Notes under the pieces: model-generated
What the model was told of the DNA's origin: nothing
The model's input: only the letters and a program-made list of their open reading frames with translations
The model's database searches: none
Assembly: GCF_017794965.1 (NCBI RefSeq)
Contig: NZ_CP051240.1
Coordinates: 2,666,001-2,730,000, forward strand
Direction of reading: 5' to 3'
DNA from: Alcanivorax sp.
Lineage (GTDB): Bacteria > Pseudomonadota > Gammaproteobacteria > Pseudomonadales > Alcanivoracaceae
Length of the DNA stretch: 64,000 bases
Part shown: in pieces, positions 15,898-24,265 of the stretch
Numbering within the stretch: the stretch's first letter is position 1
How the letters are laid out: every line of letters starts with the position of its first letter
Position numbers and translations under genes: made by a program

Positions 15898-16773
15898 CTA
15901 TGGCAAGAAGGTCTCAGCCACCCGCACCGGGACCGCCAGTTCATCTACTTCGATCTCTGCCGGCAGCATCCCCGCCGGGTCGCCATCCGCCTGTATCGGC
16001 TCCTGGGCCCCTTCGCACTGGATAGTGACCTTGCCGGCGCGCAGGCTGGCCACACCATCCATCCGCTCCATTTTTCCGAACAGCAGCGCGGTGAGGCAGC
16101 GGAGCAGGAAACGCACTCCCGGTTTCTGGAACAGCAGCACTTGCACTTGGGGACGCACAATATTGGCTTCGCGGCTGAGCACAAAACTGCCGCCATAGTG
16201 CTTACCATTGGTAATGATCGCCGAAAAGCAGTCCAGTGGACGGCCATCCACCGTCACCCGATAGCGCCGCTCACCATAACGGCGAATCTGCGCCACCATG
16301 GCGAGCACGTAGGCCAGCTTGCCAAAACGCTCCTTGATGCCCAGATCCACACCCTCGACCACCCAGGCGTCATACCCGATACCGCACATCATGATAAAGC
16401 GGCGCCCGTTCAGGCGAGCCGGGGTCACGGGAACACTCTTGCCCTGCACCACAACCCGGGCGGCCTCTTCCGGCTTTTTCGGCAAGCCCAGCTCCTTGGC
16501 CAGCACATTGGCGGTGCCAGTGGCAAACACCCCCATGGCCACGCCCGGTGCCAGACCGTTAAGCACCTCGTTGGTGGTGCCATCACCGCCCACCGCAACA
16601 ACACAATCGCCCTGATCCTCAAGGGACTGTAAATAGCGGGTGGCATCATCGGGCCCGGTGGTGTGATAAAGACGCACCCTGGCCTGCAAACGCTCCAGTT
16701 CGGCCACAAACCGGCAAAGCAAGGCCTCCCGGCCGCCCCCTGCCGCCGGGTTATAGATAACGGTGATATTCAT
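15898..16773 (-). CDS. Diacylglycerol/lipid kinase family protein, YegS-like
   Basis: 291-aa soluble kinase of the DAGK catalytic family. It has the N-terminal YNPAAGGG, the nucleotide motif VVAVGGDGTTNEVLNG (about 57-72), and FATGTANVLAKEL. The C-terminal region IQADGDPAG is the usual second lobe. Substrate may be diacylglycerol, phosphatidylglycerol or another lipid. It is followed at 62 bases upstream by the Nif3-like gene on the same strand, likely one transcript. Confidence 0.87.
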   Translation of the reverse strand: MNITVIYNPAAGGGREALLCRFVAELERLQARVRLYHTTGPDDATRYLQSLEDQGDCVVAVGGDGTTNEVLNGLAPGVAMGVFATGTANVLAKELGLPKKPEEAARVVVQGKSVPVTPARLNGRRFIMMCGIGYDAWVVEGVDLGIKERFGKLAYVLAMVAQIRRYGERRYRVTVDGRPLDCFSAIITNGKHYGGSFVLSREANIVRPQVQVLLFQKPGVRFLLRCLTALLFGKMERMDGVASLRAGKVTIQCEGAQEPIQADGDPAGMLPAEIEVDELAVPVRVAETFLP

Positions 16774-16835
16774 GACTGCGGGTAAATCCTCGTACTACTA
16801 CCGGTTGCGCATGACTGCGTGTCTGCGCACGCTTG

Positions 16836-17591
16836 CTAGGCCGGATTGTCGATGTCGATAAAGGTATGCTCGATGCCGTAATTGTCGCTGAGCCACTGGC
16901 CCAGCGCCATGGCGCCGTAACGCTCTGTGGCATGGTGGCCGCAAGCAAAATAGTGAATCCCGGTTTCCCGGGCAAAATGGGTCGTTGGCTCGGAGATTTC
17001 CCCGCTCAGGTAGGCATCCACGCCTTTGAGCTGGGCTTTGTCGATAAACCCCTGGGCGCCGCCGGTACACCAGGCAATGGTTTCAATCTCGTCTCCCGGA
17101 TCGCCCACATGTAACGGTGTGCGACCCAACACCGCCTCGGCCTGGGAGCAAAACTCTTCCGCGCTCATGGGACTGTCCAGACGCCCCACATTGCCAATGG
17201 GATGGGGCGAGTCGTCCAGCCCCCCTTCCATCACAAAACCCAGACGGCGGGCCAGCTGGGCGTTGTTACCCAGGGTCGGGTGGGCATCCAGCGGCAGGTG
17301 ATAGGCAAACAGGTTGATGTCATGGCGAAGGAGAGTCTGCAGGCGTTGCTTCTTCATCCCGCGCACACGCTGATCTTCGCCCTTCCAGAAATACCCGTGA
17401 TGCACCAGGATGGCGTCAGCGTCTTCAACGATGGCCGCATCAATCAACGCCTGACAGGCGGTCACACCGCTGACCACCCGGCGAATCTGCTCCCGGCCCT
17501 CTACTTGCAAGCCATTCGGGCAATAATCCTGGAATCGGTCTGCCGCCAGTTCCTTATCGAGCAGAGACAGCATGTAATCGCGCTTGAGCAT
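16836..17591 (-). CDS. Nif3-like dinuclear metal-binding protein, YbgI family
   Basis: 251-aa protein of the GTP cyclohydrolase I type 2/NIF3 family (E. coli YbgI, 247 aa). Metal ligands are in ILVHHGYFWKG, AYHLPLDAHP and the C-terminal ACGHHATERYGA. I start at ATG 17591; the longer frame starts with TTG. True activity in bacteria is unsettled. In Pseudomonas a homologue also lies beside algW. Confidence 0.9.
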   Translation of the reverse strand: MLKRDYMLSLLDKELAADRFQDYCPNGLQVEGREQIRRVVSGVTACQALIDAAIVEDADAILVHHGYFWKGEDQRVRGMKKQRLQTLLRHDINLFAYHLPLDAHPTLGNNAQLARRLGFVMEGGLDDSPHPIGNVGRLDSPMSAEEFCSQAEAVLGRTPLHVGDPGDEIETIAWCTGGAQGFIDKAQLKGVDAYLSGEISEPTTHFARETGIHYFACGHHATERYGAMALGQWLSDNYGIEHTFIDIDNPA

Positions 17592-17625
17592 GACACCTAC
17601 CGGGCAATATCCTGACAATGTGTTA

Positions 17626-17670
17626 GGCCTGTGACGCCGTCTGGACGGTAGAATTTATCTGTCACAGGCC
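17626..17670. promoter_or_regulatory. Inverted repeat between nif3-like and degS-like genes
   Basis: Perfect 10-bp arms GGCCTGTGAC (17626-17635) and GTCACAGGCC (17661-17670), 25 bases apart, in the 179-bp divergent region. Could be an operator or an RNA hairpin. A TAGAAT lies inside the loop (17649-17654), without a recognisable -35 element. Confidence 0.45.
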
Positions 17671-17770
17671 CTACTATGCGCGCAGTTTACCTACCCGGGC
17701 CTGCTCTTGTCTCGCCATCCGGCTGTCGTCACCATTCAGCGCAGGCGGGACAACCGGTTACCGCATACCT

Positions 17771-18883
17771 ATGGGGGCATTTCAGGTGGTCAGAGTGATA
17801 CGTTTTTTTGCCGGCCCGATCCTGGCCGGTCTGGCCGTGGGACTTGCCGTACTCTGGTGGTACGAATGGGGCCCCAGTGCCCAGCCCGCCCGCCATGACA
17901 CCGGGGTAGCCAGCTATGCCGGCGCGGTGAATCATGCCGCCCCAGCGGTGGTCAACATCTACACCACCCAGATCGTCACCAACGACGATGATGCCGAGGC
18001 TCCCCTGTTCAACCGTTTTATGGAACAGCCGCGCCGTGAACGGGCCTTGAGCAGCCTGGGCTCCGGCGTGATTGTGGATGACAAGGGATACATCCTGACC
18101 AGTTATCACGTTATCCGCGACGCGGATGAAATACTGGTGGCCCTGCGTGATGGCCGTGATAGTCCGGCACGCGTAGTCGGCACGGACCCGGAGACCGATC
18201 TGGCTCTGCTGCATATTGCTCTTGAAGACCTGCCTGAAGTGGAACTTAACGGTAACGGACCGGTGCAGGTGGGTGATGTGGTGCTGGCCATCGGCAATCC
18301 GCTGGGCGTGGGACAGACCGTCTCCATGGGCATCGTCAGCGCCACCGGCCGCAGCCATCTGGGTATTGCCACCTTTGAAAACTTTATCCAGACCGACGCG
18401 GCCATCAATCGCGGTAACTCCGGCGGGGCGCTCATTGACACCAACGGGCACCTGATCGGCATCAATACGGCCATCCTCTCCGCCGATGGCAGCTGGCAGG
18501 GCATTGGTTTCGCGACCCCCGCCTCTATCGCCAGCGAGGTAATGACAGACCTGATCGAGCATGGCCGGGTGATCCGTGGCTATCTGGGGGTCACGGTTCA
18601 GGACATGACGCCGTCACTGGCCGACACCTTTGGCATCGATGAAGTGCGCGGCGGCGTGGTCACCGCGGTGGTAGTAGACAGCCCGGCCCACAAGGGCGGC
18701 CTGCAACCGGGCGATGTATTGGTGGGCGTTAACGGGGACCTCATGAAGGACGGCTACGAGGCCATGAACCGAATCGCTGGTATGAAGCCGGATCAGCAAG
18801 TCACCCTGAACATCATCCGCAACCGCCAGCCCATGAGCATGGACGTCGTCATAGGCACCCGCCCACCGGCGGAAGCGGAATAG
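17771..18883 (+). CDS. algW: DegS/AlgW-type periplasmic serine protease
   Basis: Membrane-anchored trypsin-like protease with one PDZ domain, the family that senses misfolded porins and cuts the anti-sigma factor of sigma-E. The 370-aa product has an N-terminal anchor (about 10-28), the catalytic His in TSYHVIRDAD, Asp in ETDLALLHI, Ser in RGNSGGALID, and a PDZ domain from about 275. The ATG lacks a ribosome site; GTG at 17795, 6 bases after AGGTGG, is a good alternative start. Its position next to hisC-hisD-hisG-murA matches Pseudomonas algW. The stop is three bases before a GACGCCT array. Confidence 0.92.
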   Translation: MGAFQVVRVIRFFAGPILAGLAVGLAVLWWYEWGPSAQPARHDTGVASYAGAVNHAAPAVVNIYTTQIVTNDDDAEAPLFNRFMEQPRRERALSSLGSGVIVDDKGYILTSYHVIRDADEILVALRDGRDSPARVVGTDPETDLALLHIALEDLPEVELNGNGPVQVGDVVLAIGNPLGVGQTVSMGIVSATGRSHLGIATFENFIQTDAAINRGNSGGALIDTNGHLIGINTAILSADGSWQGIGFATPASIASEVMTDLIEHGRVIRGYLGVTVQDMTPSLADTFGIDEVRGGVVTAVVVDSPAHKGGLQPGDVLVGVNGDLMKDGYEAMNRIAGMKPDQQVTLNIIRNRQPMSMDVVIGTRPPAEAE

Positions 18884-18885
18884 GT

Positions 18886-18995
18886 GACGCCTGACGCCTG
18901 ACGCCTGACGCCTGACGCCTGACGCCTGACGCCTGACGCCTGACGCCTGACGCCTGACGCCTGACGCCTGACGCCTGACGCCTGACGCCTGACGC
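18886..18995. repeat. Heptamer array (GACGCCT) x15.7
   Basis: Fifteen perfect GACGCCT units and a partial one, starting three bases after the algW-like stop and merging into the terminator. Identical unit to the array at 4893-5009, 14 kb away. Confidence 0.97.
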
Positions 18996-19036
18996 AAAAA
19001 GGCCCGCCCGGTAAACCGGGCGGGCCTTTTTGCGTC
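18991..19036 (+). terminator. Terminator after the degS-like gene
   Basis: 22-bp perfect inverted repeat with a 2-base centre, bearing the same GACGC, A-run, GGCCCGCCCGG arm as the terminator at 5005-5049. The next 9 bases (TCGGTAAAA) are also the same at both loci. Confidence 0.88.
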
Positions 19037-19061
19037 GGTAAAACCCTCGCTATACCCCGCC

Positions 19062-19246
19062 GTAGGAGCCCAGCTTGCCTGGGCGATCCGAGCCTAAGCG
19101 AGGCAAGGATTCCAGAAGCCAGGTTCGAAGATCAAAAGAACTGAACCAGGCACACGATCTGTGGTTTTGCCTTTCGAAACTCGCTTCTCGCGACTCGAAA
19201 CTCATTACCTCGCTTAGGCTCGGATCGCTTGCAGGCAAGCTCCTAC
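19062..19246. repeat. REP-like inverted-pair element, copy 2 (unoccupied)
   Basis: Left arm from GTAGGAGC (19062) with GCGATCCGAGCCTAAGCGAGG; right arm 19207-19246 with CCTCGCTTAGGCTCGGATCGC and GCTCCTAC. The left small hairpin differs (CAGCTTGCCTGGGCG) from the right one (GCTTGCAGGCAAGC). The centre shares GGATTCCAGAA and TTTTGCCTTTCGAAACTCGCTTCTCG-like text with copy 1. The right edge GCTC-CT-ACA is the intact form of the site used by both IS110 elements. It fills most of the 398-bp gap before hisC. Confidence 0.85.
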
Positions 19247-19281
19247 ACCCCCCCACAGCCTCCAGAGCCGCCAGAGCCCTC

Positions 19282-20340
19282 TTACAGCAATGTATCCAGC
19301 GCTTTAATCAACGCCTGGTTCTGCTCCGGGGTGCCCACGGTGATACGCAGGTGGTCTGCTATACGCTCAGGCTTGCCGAAGTGGCGAACAATGACACCCT
19401 GCTCTCTCAATCCTTTCGCCAGGCTTTCGCCACTATGTTGCGGATGGCGGGTAAAAAGAAAGTTGGCGGCGGACGGCAGGCTTTCAAAACCTCGACGGGA
19501 AAGCTCGCTATCGAGCCAGTCTCGTTGGCTGATCACCAACTCACAGCCCTTCTCAAACCATGCCTTGTCTTCAAAGGCCGCCGCACCCGCCGCAATGGCG
19601 ATACGATCCAGCGGGTAGGAGTTGAAGCTGTCCTTGATGCGGTTCAAGCCATCGATCAGTGCCGCATCGCCGACGGCCAGACCGATGCGCAGACCGGCCA
19701 GGGAGCGGGACTTGGAAAGTGTCTGGGTGACCAGCAGGTTGGGGTACTGATTCACCAGGGCAATGGCACTGTCACCACCAAAGTCGATATAGGCTTCGTC
19801 CACCACCACCAGGGATTCCGTATTGGCCTGCAACAGACGTTCGATCTCACTCAGGGGCAACAGCCGCCCGGTGGGCGCATTGGGGTTGGGGAAGATGATC
19901 CCGCCATTGGGCTTGAGATAATCATCCACGGCAATGGCCAGATCCTGGTCCAGCGCCACCGGTTCATAGTCAATCTGGTAGAGCCCGCAGTACACCTTGT
20001 AGAAGCTGTAGGTGATGTCCGGAAACAGCAGCGGCTTGTCCTGTTTGAAGAAGCCAAGGAACAGATGCGCCAGCACTTCATCGGAGCCATTACCGACAAA
20101 CACCTGATTCCGTTGCACACCGTAATAGGCAGCAACGGCGTCTTTCAGCTGGCCACTGTCCGGATCCGGATACAGACGCAAACGCTCATCCGCTTCGCCA
20201 CGAATCACGTCCAGTACTTTCGGTGACGGGCCCAGTGGATGCTCATTGGTGTTCAGCTTCACCAGCTTGCTGATCTTCGGCTGTTCACCCGGCACATAGG
20301 GCTCCAGCTGATGAACGAAGTCACTCCAGTATTTGCTCAT
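19282..20340 (-). CDS. hisC: Histidinol-phosphate aminotransferase
   Basis: PLP enzyme that makes histidinol phosphate from imidazole-acetol phosphate. 352 aa, with KLNTNEHPLGPSP at the N-terminus, FPNPNAPTGRLL, VVDEAYIDFGG and the PLP lysine in TLSKSRSLAGLRIG. I start at MSKYWSDF, with GGAGA seven bases upstream; the 13-residue extension seen in a longer frame is translated heptamer repeat. It follows hisD, separated by an inverted heptamer pair. Confidence 0.95.
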   Translation of the reverse strand: MSKYWSDFVHQLEPYVPGEQPKISKLVKLNTNEHPLGPSPKVLDVIRGEADERLRLYPDPDSGQLKDAVAAYYGVQRNQVFVGNGSDEVLAHLFLGFFKQDKPLLFPDITYSFYKVYCGLYQIDYEPVALDQDLAIAVDDYLKPNGGIIFPNPNAPTGRLLPLSEIERLLQANTESLVVVDEAYIDFGGDSAIALVNQYPNLLVTQTLSKSRSLAGLRIGLAVGDAALIDGLNRIKDSFNSYPLDRIAIAAGAAAFEDKAWFEKGCELVISQRDWLDSELSRRGFESLPSAANFLFTRHPQHSGESLAKGLREQGVIVRHFGKPERIADHLRITVGTPEQNQALIKALDTLL

Positions 20341-20355
20341 AATGTCTCCGCCGGA

Positions 20356-20408
20356 AGCCTGACACCGGACGCCGGACAAAAACCCGCGCGTCAGGCGTCT
20401 GGCGTCCG
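20356..20408. repeat. Short inverted heptamer pair between hisD and hisC
   Basis: Left units AGCCTGA, CACCGGA, CGCCGGA (20356-20376); right units GCGTCAG, GCGTCTG, GCGTCCG (20388-20408), inverted with 11 bases between. It fills the 72-bp hisD-hisC gap and could fold into a hairpin within the operon transcript. Confidence 0.75.
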
Positions 20409-20412
20409 GCCT

Positions 20413-21711
20413 CTAGCGTTTAATCCGGTATTCCGCACTGCGGGCGTGGGCGGTGAGGCTTTCGCCGCGGGCCAGGGGAGAAGCAATGCCGGCCAGGGTG
20501 CTGGCCCCTTCCGGGGAGCAGCCAATCAGGGAGCTGCGCTTCTGAAAATCATAGACGCCCAGCGGCGAAGAAAAACGCGCCGTGGCGCTGGTGGGCAGCA
20601 CATGATTGGGGCCGGCGCAGTAGTCACCCAGCGCTTCCGGGGTATGTCGACCCAGGAAGATGGCGCCGGCGTGACGAATCTTTTTCGCCCAGGTTTCCGC
20701 ATCGTCGATGGACAACTCCAGGTGCTCGGAGGCAATGGTGTTGGCGATCTCGATGGCCTCATTCAGGTCCTTCACCTGAATCAGGGCTCCACGGTTTTTC
20801 ATGGAGGTGCGGATGATGGTTTCCCGCTCCAGAGTCACCGCCAGGGCCTCCATGGACGCTTCCACCTGCTTGAGGTAATCCGCCTCCGGGCACAACAGAA
20901 TCGCCTGGGCTTCCTCATCGTGCTCCGCCTGGGAGAACAGATCCATGGCAATCCAGTCCGGGTCGGTCTTGCCATCACACACCACCAGAATCTCGGATGG
21001 ACCGGCAATCATGTCGATCCCCACCTTGCCGAACACCTGACGCTTGGCTTCGGCCACGTAGATATTGCCGGGGCCGACAATCTTGTCCACCGCCGGTACG
21101 GTATCCGTGCCATAGGCCAGTGCGGCAACAGCCTGGGCGCCGCCCACGGAAATAAAACGGTCGACGCCGGCAATGGCGGCGGCCGCCAGCACCATGTCAT
21201 TCAGCTCACCAGCAGGCGCCGGTGACACCATGATAATCTCGGCAACACCGGCCACCTTGGCTGGCAGGGCATTCATCAGTACAGAACTGGGATAGGCCGC
21301 CTTGCCGCCCGGCACATAGATGCCCGCCCGGTCCAGCGGTGTGACCTGCTGCCCCAGGAGCGTGCCATCGGCTTCACGGTAGCTCCAGGAATCCTGCTTC
21401 TGTTTCTCGTGATAGCTGCGCACCCGCTCGGCCGCGGCTTCAAGCGCCTGACGCTGGTCGGCAGGAATACGCGCCAGTGCCGCCTGCAATTGCTCGGGGC
21501 CGACCACCAGATCCGCGGCAGCGGACAGTTCACGGCGGTCAAATTTGCGGGTGTACTCCACCAGCGCCTCATCACCACGACGGGCCACATCCCGTACGAT
21601 GTGATGCACCCGCTCAGCCACTTCCGCATCGCGCTCTTCCGACCAGGCGGTCAGCGCGGCAAGCTGCGCATCGAAGTCAGCGTCTTGAGTGTTGAGCCAG
21701 GTGGTTTCCAT
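20413..21711 (-). CDS. hisD: Histidinol dehydrogenase
   Basis: NAD- and zinc-dependent enzyme for the last two steps of histidine synthesis. 432 aa with the family blocks DRAGIYVPGGKAAYPSSVLM, VGPGNIYVAEAKRQVFG, DMIAGPSE, DLFSQAEHDEEAQA and AGAIFLGRHTPEALGDYCAGPNHVLPT, which include the zinc and catalytic Glu/His residues. It lies 181 bases after hisG; that gap contains a 9-bp-period inverted repeat. Confidence 0.97.
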   Translation of the reverse strand: METTWLNTQDADFDAQLAALTAWSEERDAEVAERVHHIVRDVARRGDEALVEYTRKFDRRELSAAADLVVGPEQLQAALARIPADQRQALEAAAERVRSYHEKQKQDSWSYREADGTLLGQQVTPLDRAGIYVPGGKAAYPSSVLMNALPAKVAGVAEIIMVSPAPAGELNDMVLAAAAIAGVDRFISVGGAQAVAALAYGTDTVPAVDKIVGPGNIYVAEAKRQVFGKVGIDMIAGPSEILVVCDGKTDPDWIAMDLFSQAEHDEEAQAILLCPEADYLKQVEASMEALAVTLERETIIRTSMKNRGALIQVKDLNEAIEIANTIASEHLELSIDDAETWAKKIRHAGAIFLGRHTPEALGDYCAGPNHVLPTSATARFSSPLGVYDFQKRSSLIGCSPEGASTLAGIASPLARGESLTAHARSAEYRIKR

Positions 21712-21752
21712 GCTTGAGTACCGTAAAAGTCAGAATCAAAGTCCAGTTTTAC

Positions 21753-21864
21753 CACAGAGGGCACTGAGTTCACTGAGGGAAAAACCAGATATTTTCTATC
21801 ACCGGGATCAGCAGAAACTCTCGCCTCCTCAATGAAGGGCGTTTTTTACTCTGTGATCTCTGTG
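21753..21864. repeat. Inverted CACAGAG-type repeat, 9-bp period
   Basis: Left arm 21753-21779 reads CACAGAGGG, CACTGAGTT, CACTGAGGG. Right arm 21847-21864 reads TACTCTGTG, ATCTCTGTG, inverted. It resembles the CACAGAG-rich intergenic repeats seen in several bacterial genomes. Same pair-around-a-core layout as the heptamer loci, with another period. It lies between hisG and hisD. Confidence 0.7.
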
Positions 21865-21892
21865 GTGAAAAACGCTTTTGGTCTTTTCTGGA

Positions 21893-22537
21893 CTACTCTT
21901 TACGCGACGCGACGGCCTCGGCGAGCTTGTCCAGGATCGCCTGGATATCCCCGTGACGGGTCTTCATGCTGGCGCGATTGACGATCACCCGGGTGGAAAT
22001 ATGGGCGATCAGTTCGGTGGGCTCCAGACCATTAGCGCGCAGGGTGTTACCGGTATCAACGATATCCACAATCCGGTCCGCCAGCCCTACCAGCGGCGCC
22101 AGTTCCATGGCGCCATAGAGTTTGATGACCTCGGCCTGTTTTCCCTGCTCGGCAAAGTAGGCCTTGGCCACATTGACGAACTTGGTCGCCACACGCAGGC
22201 GCCCACCCACCTCCGGGGCATCATTGACCGCCGCCACCATCAATTTGCAACGGGCAATATTCAGGTCCAGTGGCTCGAACACTCCGTCCCCGCCATGCTC
22301 CATGAGCACATCCTTGCCCGCCACACCGATATCCGCAGCCCCATGCTGCACGTAGGGAGGCACATCAGTGGCGCGAATGATGATGATCTTCACGTCATCA
22401 CGGGTGGTGTCGAAGATCAGCTTGCGCGATGCGGACGGATCTTCCAGCAGTTCAATCCCGGCAGCCTTCAACAGCGGCAGGGTTTCCTTGAGGATGCGAC
22501 CCTTGGACAGGGCGATGGTCAACGGTTTCTGAGACAT
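21893..22537 (-). CDS. hisG: ATP phosphoribosyltransferase, short form
   Basis: First enzyme of histidine synthesis. At 214 aa it is the short form lacking the C-terminal regulatory domain; this form works with HisZ, which is not in the window. Family blocks: IALSKGRILKETLPLL, RATDVPPYVQHGAADIGVAGKDVL, LVGLADRIVDIVDTGNTLRANGL. It lies 15 bases after murA, as in Pseudomonas. Confidence 0.96.
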   Translation of the reverse strand: MSQKPLTIALSKGRILKETLPLLKAAGIELLEDPSASRKLIFDTTRDDVKIIIIRATDVPPYVQHGAADIGVAGKDVLMEHGGDGVFEPLDLNIARCKLMVAAVNDAPEVGGRLRVATKFVNVAKAYFAEQGKQAEVIKLYGAMELAPLVGLADRIVDIVDTGNTLRANGLEPTELIAHISTRVIVNRASMKTRHGDIQAILDKLAEAVASRKE

Positions 22538-22552
22538 ATTCTTAGGCCAGAC

Positions 22553-23815
22553 CTAGCGTGGCACGCGGCGAATGACCGCGCCCAGCGATTGCAGTTTCTC
22601 TTCAATACATTCGTAGCCGCGATCAATGTGGTAGATGCGGTCCACGGTGGTTTCCCCTTCCGCTGCCAACGCAGCAATCACCAGGGACGCCGATGCACGC
22701 AGGTCAGTGGCCATTACCGGGGCACCGGTAAGCTGCTCCACACCACGACAGATCGCCGTGTTGCCCTGCACTTCGATATCCGAGCCCATGCGGTTCATTT
22801 CCTGAACATGCATGAAGCGGTTTTCAAATACAGTTTCCACGATGGTCCCGGTGCCCTCGGCGATCAGGTTAAGGGCCATGAACTGGGCCTGCATGTCGGT
22901 GGGCATGGCCGGATAAGGTGCGGTTCGCAGGGACACGGCTTTCGGCCGGCGGCCTTCCATGTCCAGCTCGATCCAGTCTTCACCCGTGGTGACCTTGGCG
23001 CCCGCTTCCTTCAGTTTCTGCAGCACCACATCAAGAATGCCGGGAACGGTATCCTTGGTCTTGATCCGGCCGCCGGTAATCGCCGCAGCGATCAGGTAGG
23101 TCCCGGTTTCAATCCGGTCGGCGATGACCTGGTGGTGACAACCACCGAGTTTCTCCACCCCTTCAATGGTGATGGTGTCCGTGCCGGCGCCACTCACCTT
23201 GCCTCCCATGGCATTGATGAAGTTGGCCAAATCCACCACTTCCGGTTCACGGGCCGCGTTTTCCAGATAGGTCGTGCCCTCTGCCAGGGCGGCGGCCATC
23301 ATCAGGTTCTCGGTACCGGTCACGGTGACCGTATCCATGACAATGCGGGCACCTTTCAGGCGACCGTCCACGGAGGCATGCACATAGCCGTTGGCCACCT
23401 CGATCTGGGCACCCATGGCCTCAAGACCGCTGAGATGGATATCCACCGGCCGGGAACCAATGGCACAGCCCCCCGGCAAAGAGACCGTGGCCTTGCCAAA
23501 ATGTGCCACCATGGGGCCCAGCACCAGAATGGAGGCGCGCATGGTCTTCACCAGTTCGTAGGGCGCCACCAGCTCCTTGATGGTGCTGGCATTCACCTCC
23601 ACGCGCATGCGGTCATCGATCACCACTTCCACACCCATGCGCCCCAGCAGCTCGATCAGGGTGGTTACATCCTGCAGATGGGGCAGGTTGCCCACAGTGA
23701 CCGGCTCACTGGCCAGCAAGGTGGCGGCCAGAATCGGCAGGGCGGCGTTCTTGGCGCCGGAAATGCGGATCTCGCCGTCCAGACGGCGGCCACCGGTGAT
23801 GATCAATTTATCCAT
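22553..23815 (-). CDS. murA: UDP-N-acetylglucosamine 1-carboxyvinyltransferase
   Basis: First committed step of peptidoglycan synthesis in the cytosol. 420 aa. ISGAKNAALPI at the N-terminus and the PEP-binding, fosfomycin-target cysteine in LPGGCAIGSRPVDIHL are present, so the Cys form typical of fosfomycin-sensitive enzymes. FENRFMHVQEMNRMGSDIEV is also conserved. It lies between ibaG and hisG on the same strand. Confidence 0.97.
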   Translation of the reverse strand: MDKLIITGGRRLDGEIRISGAKNAALPILAATLLASEPVTVGNLPHLQDVTTLIELLGRMGVEVVIDDRMRVEVNASTIKELVAPYELVKTMRASILVLGPMVAHFGKATVSLPGGCAIGSRPVDIHLSGLEAMGAQIEVANGYVHASVDGRLKGARIVMDTVTVTGTENLMMAAALAEGTTYLENAAREPEVVDLANFINAMGGKVSGAGTDTITIEGVEKLGGCHHQVIADRIETGTYLIAAAITGGRIKTKDTVPGILDVVLQKLKEAGAKVTTGEDWIELDMEGRRPKAVSLRTAPYPAMPTDMQAQFMALNLIAEGTGTIVETVFENRFMHVQEMNRMGSDIEVQGNTAICRGVEQLTGAPVMATDLRASASLVIAALAAEGETTVDRIYHIDRGYECIEEKLQSLGAVIRRVPR

Positions 23816-23856
23816 GAACTGTCTCTAGGCTTGTCTTGAAAGGCCCGGCGTGAAAA

Positions 23857-24111
23857 TCAGGCCAGCCCCATCTTCTGGGCTTTTTCCCACTCGGCGGGAG
23901 TAAAGGTGATGATCTGCACCGCGTGGATGGTGTTGCTCTGAATCTGCTCGTTGATAGTGGCATACACCAGCTGCTGCTTCTTCACCGGCATCAGGCCTGC
24001 AAAGGCCTCTGACACCACGCGAATCTGGAAACGGTCACCGCCACCTTCCACGGCCACATCGGCATCGTCAAAGCCGGCTTCCACCAGCGCTTTTACCTCT
24101 TCCGGATTCAT
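23857..24111 (-). CDS. ibaG: BolA-family protein IbaG (YrbA)
   Basis: 84-aa BolA-fold protein, usually a partner of monothiol glutaredoxins in iron-sulfur handling. FQIRVVSEAFAGLMPVKKQQLVYA and the conserved His in SNTIHAVQIITFTPAEW support the family. The usual upstream neighbour mlaB is absent; mlaC is next. Confidence 0.92.
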   Translation of the reverse strand: MNPEEVKALVEAGFDDADVAVEGGGDRFQIRVVSEAFAGLMPVKKQQLVYATINEQIQSNTIHAVQIITFTPAEWEKAQKMGLA

Positions 24112-24163
24112 GTTGGCTCCTTATCGGGGGGCATCAGCCAAAAAGCAGGCCCCAAACAGCACA

Positions 24164-24189
24164 GGAGCGAGTGAAAACTCACTCGCTCC
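24164..24189 (-). terminator. Hairpin between mlaC and ibaG
   Basis: Perfect 11-bp stem GGAGCGAGTGA / TCACTCGCTCC with a 4-base AAAC loop. No T-run follows, so it is either a weak terminator or an RNA-stability hairpin separating the orphan mlaC from ibaG-murA. Confidence 0.45.
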
Positions 24190-24265
24190 ATCTCAGGGGC
24201 GCAATAATACGCGAGGCGTAGCAGGCTTGCCACGGCACCGCGTTCAGGTGTCGCTGACAGCGCAG

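Noticed and set aside
17626..17670. Single CRP/Vfr binding site
   Set aside because: TGTGA and TCACA halves are 25 bases apart instead of 6, so I list it only as an inverted repeat.
21878..23839. 653-codon open frame on the plus strand
   Set aside because: Antisense to hisG and murA, both of which have complete family motifs; High His/Gly/Gln shadow composition.
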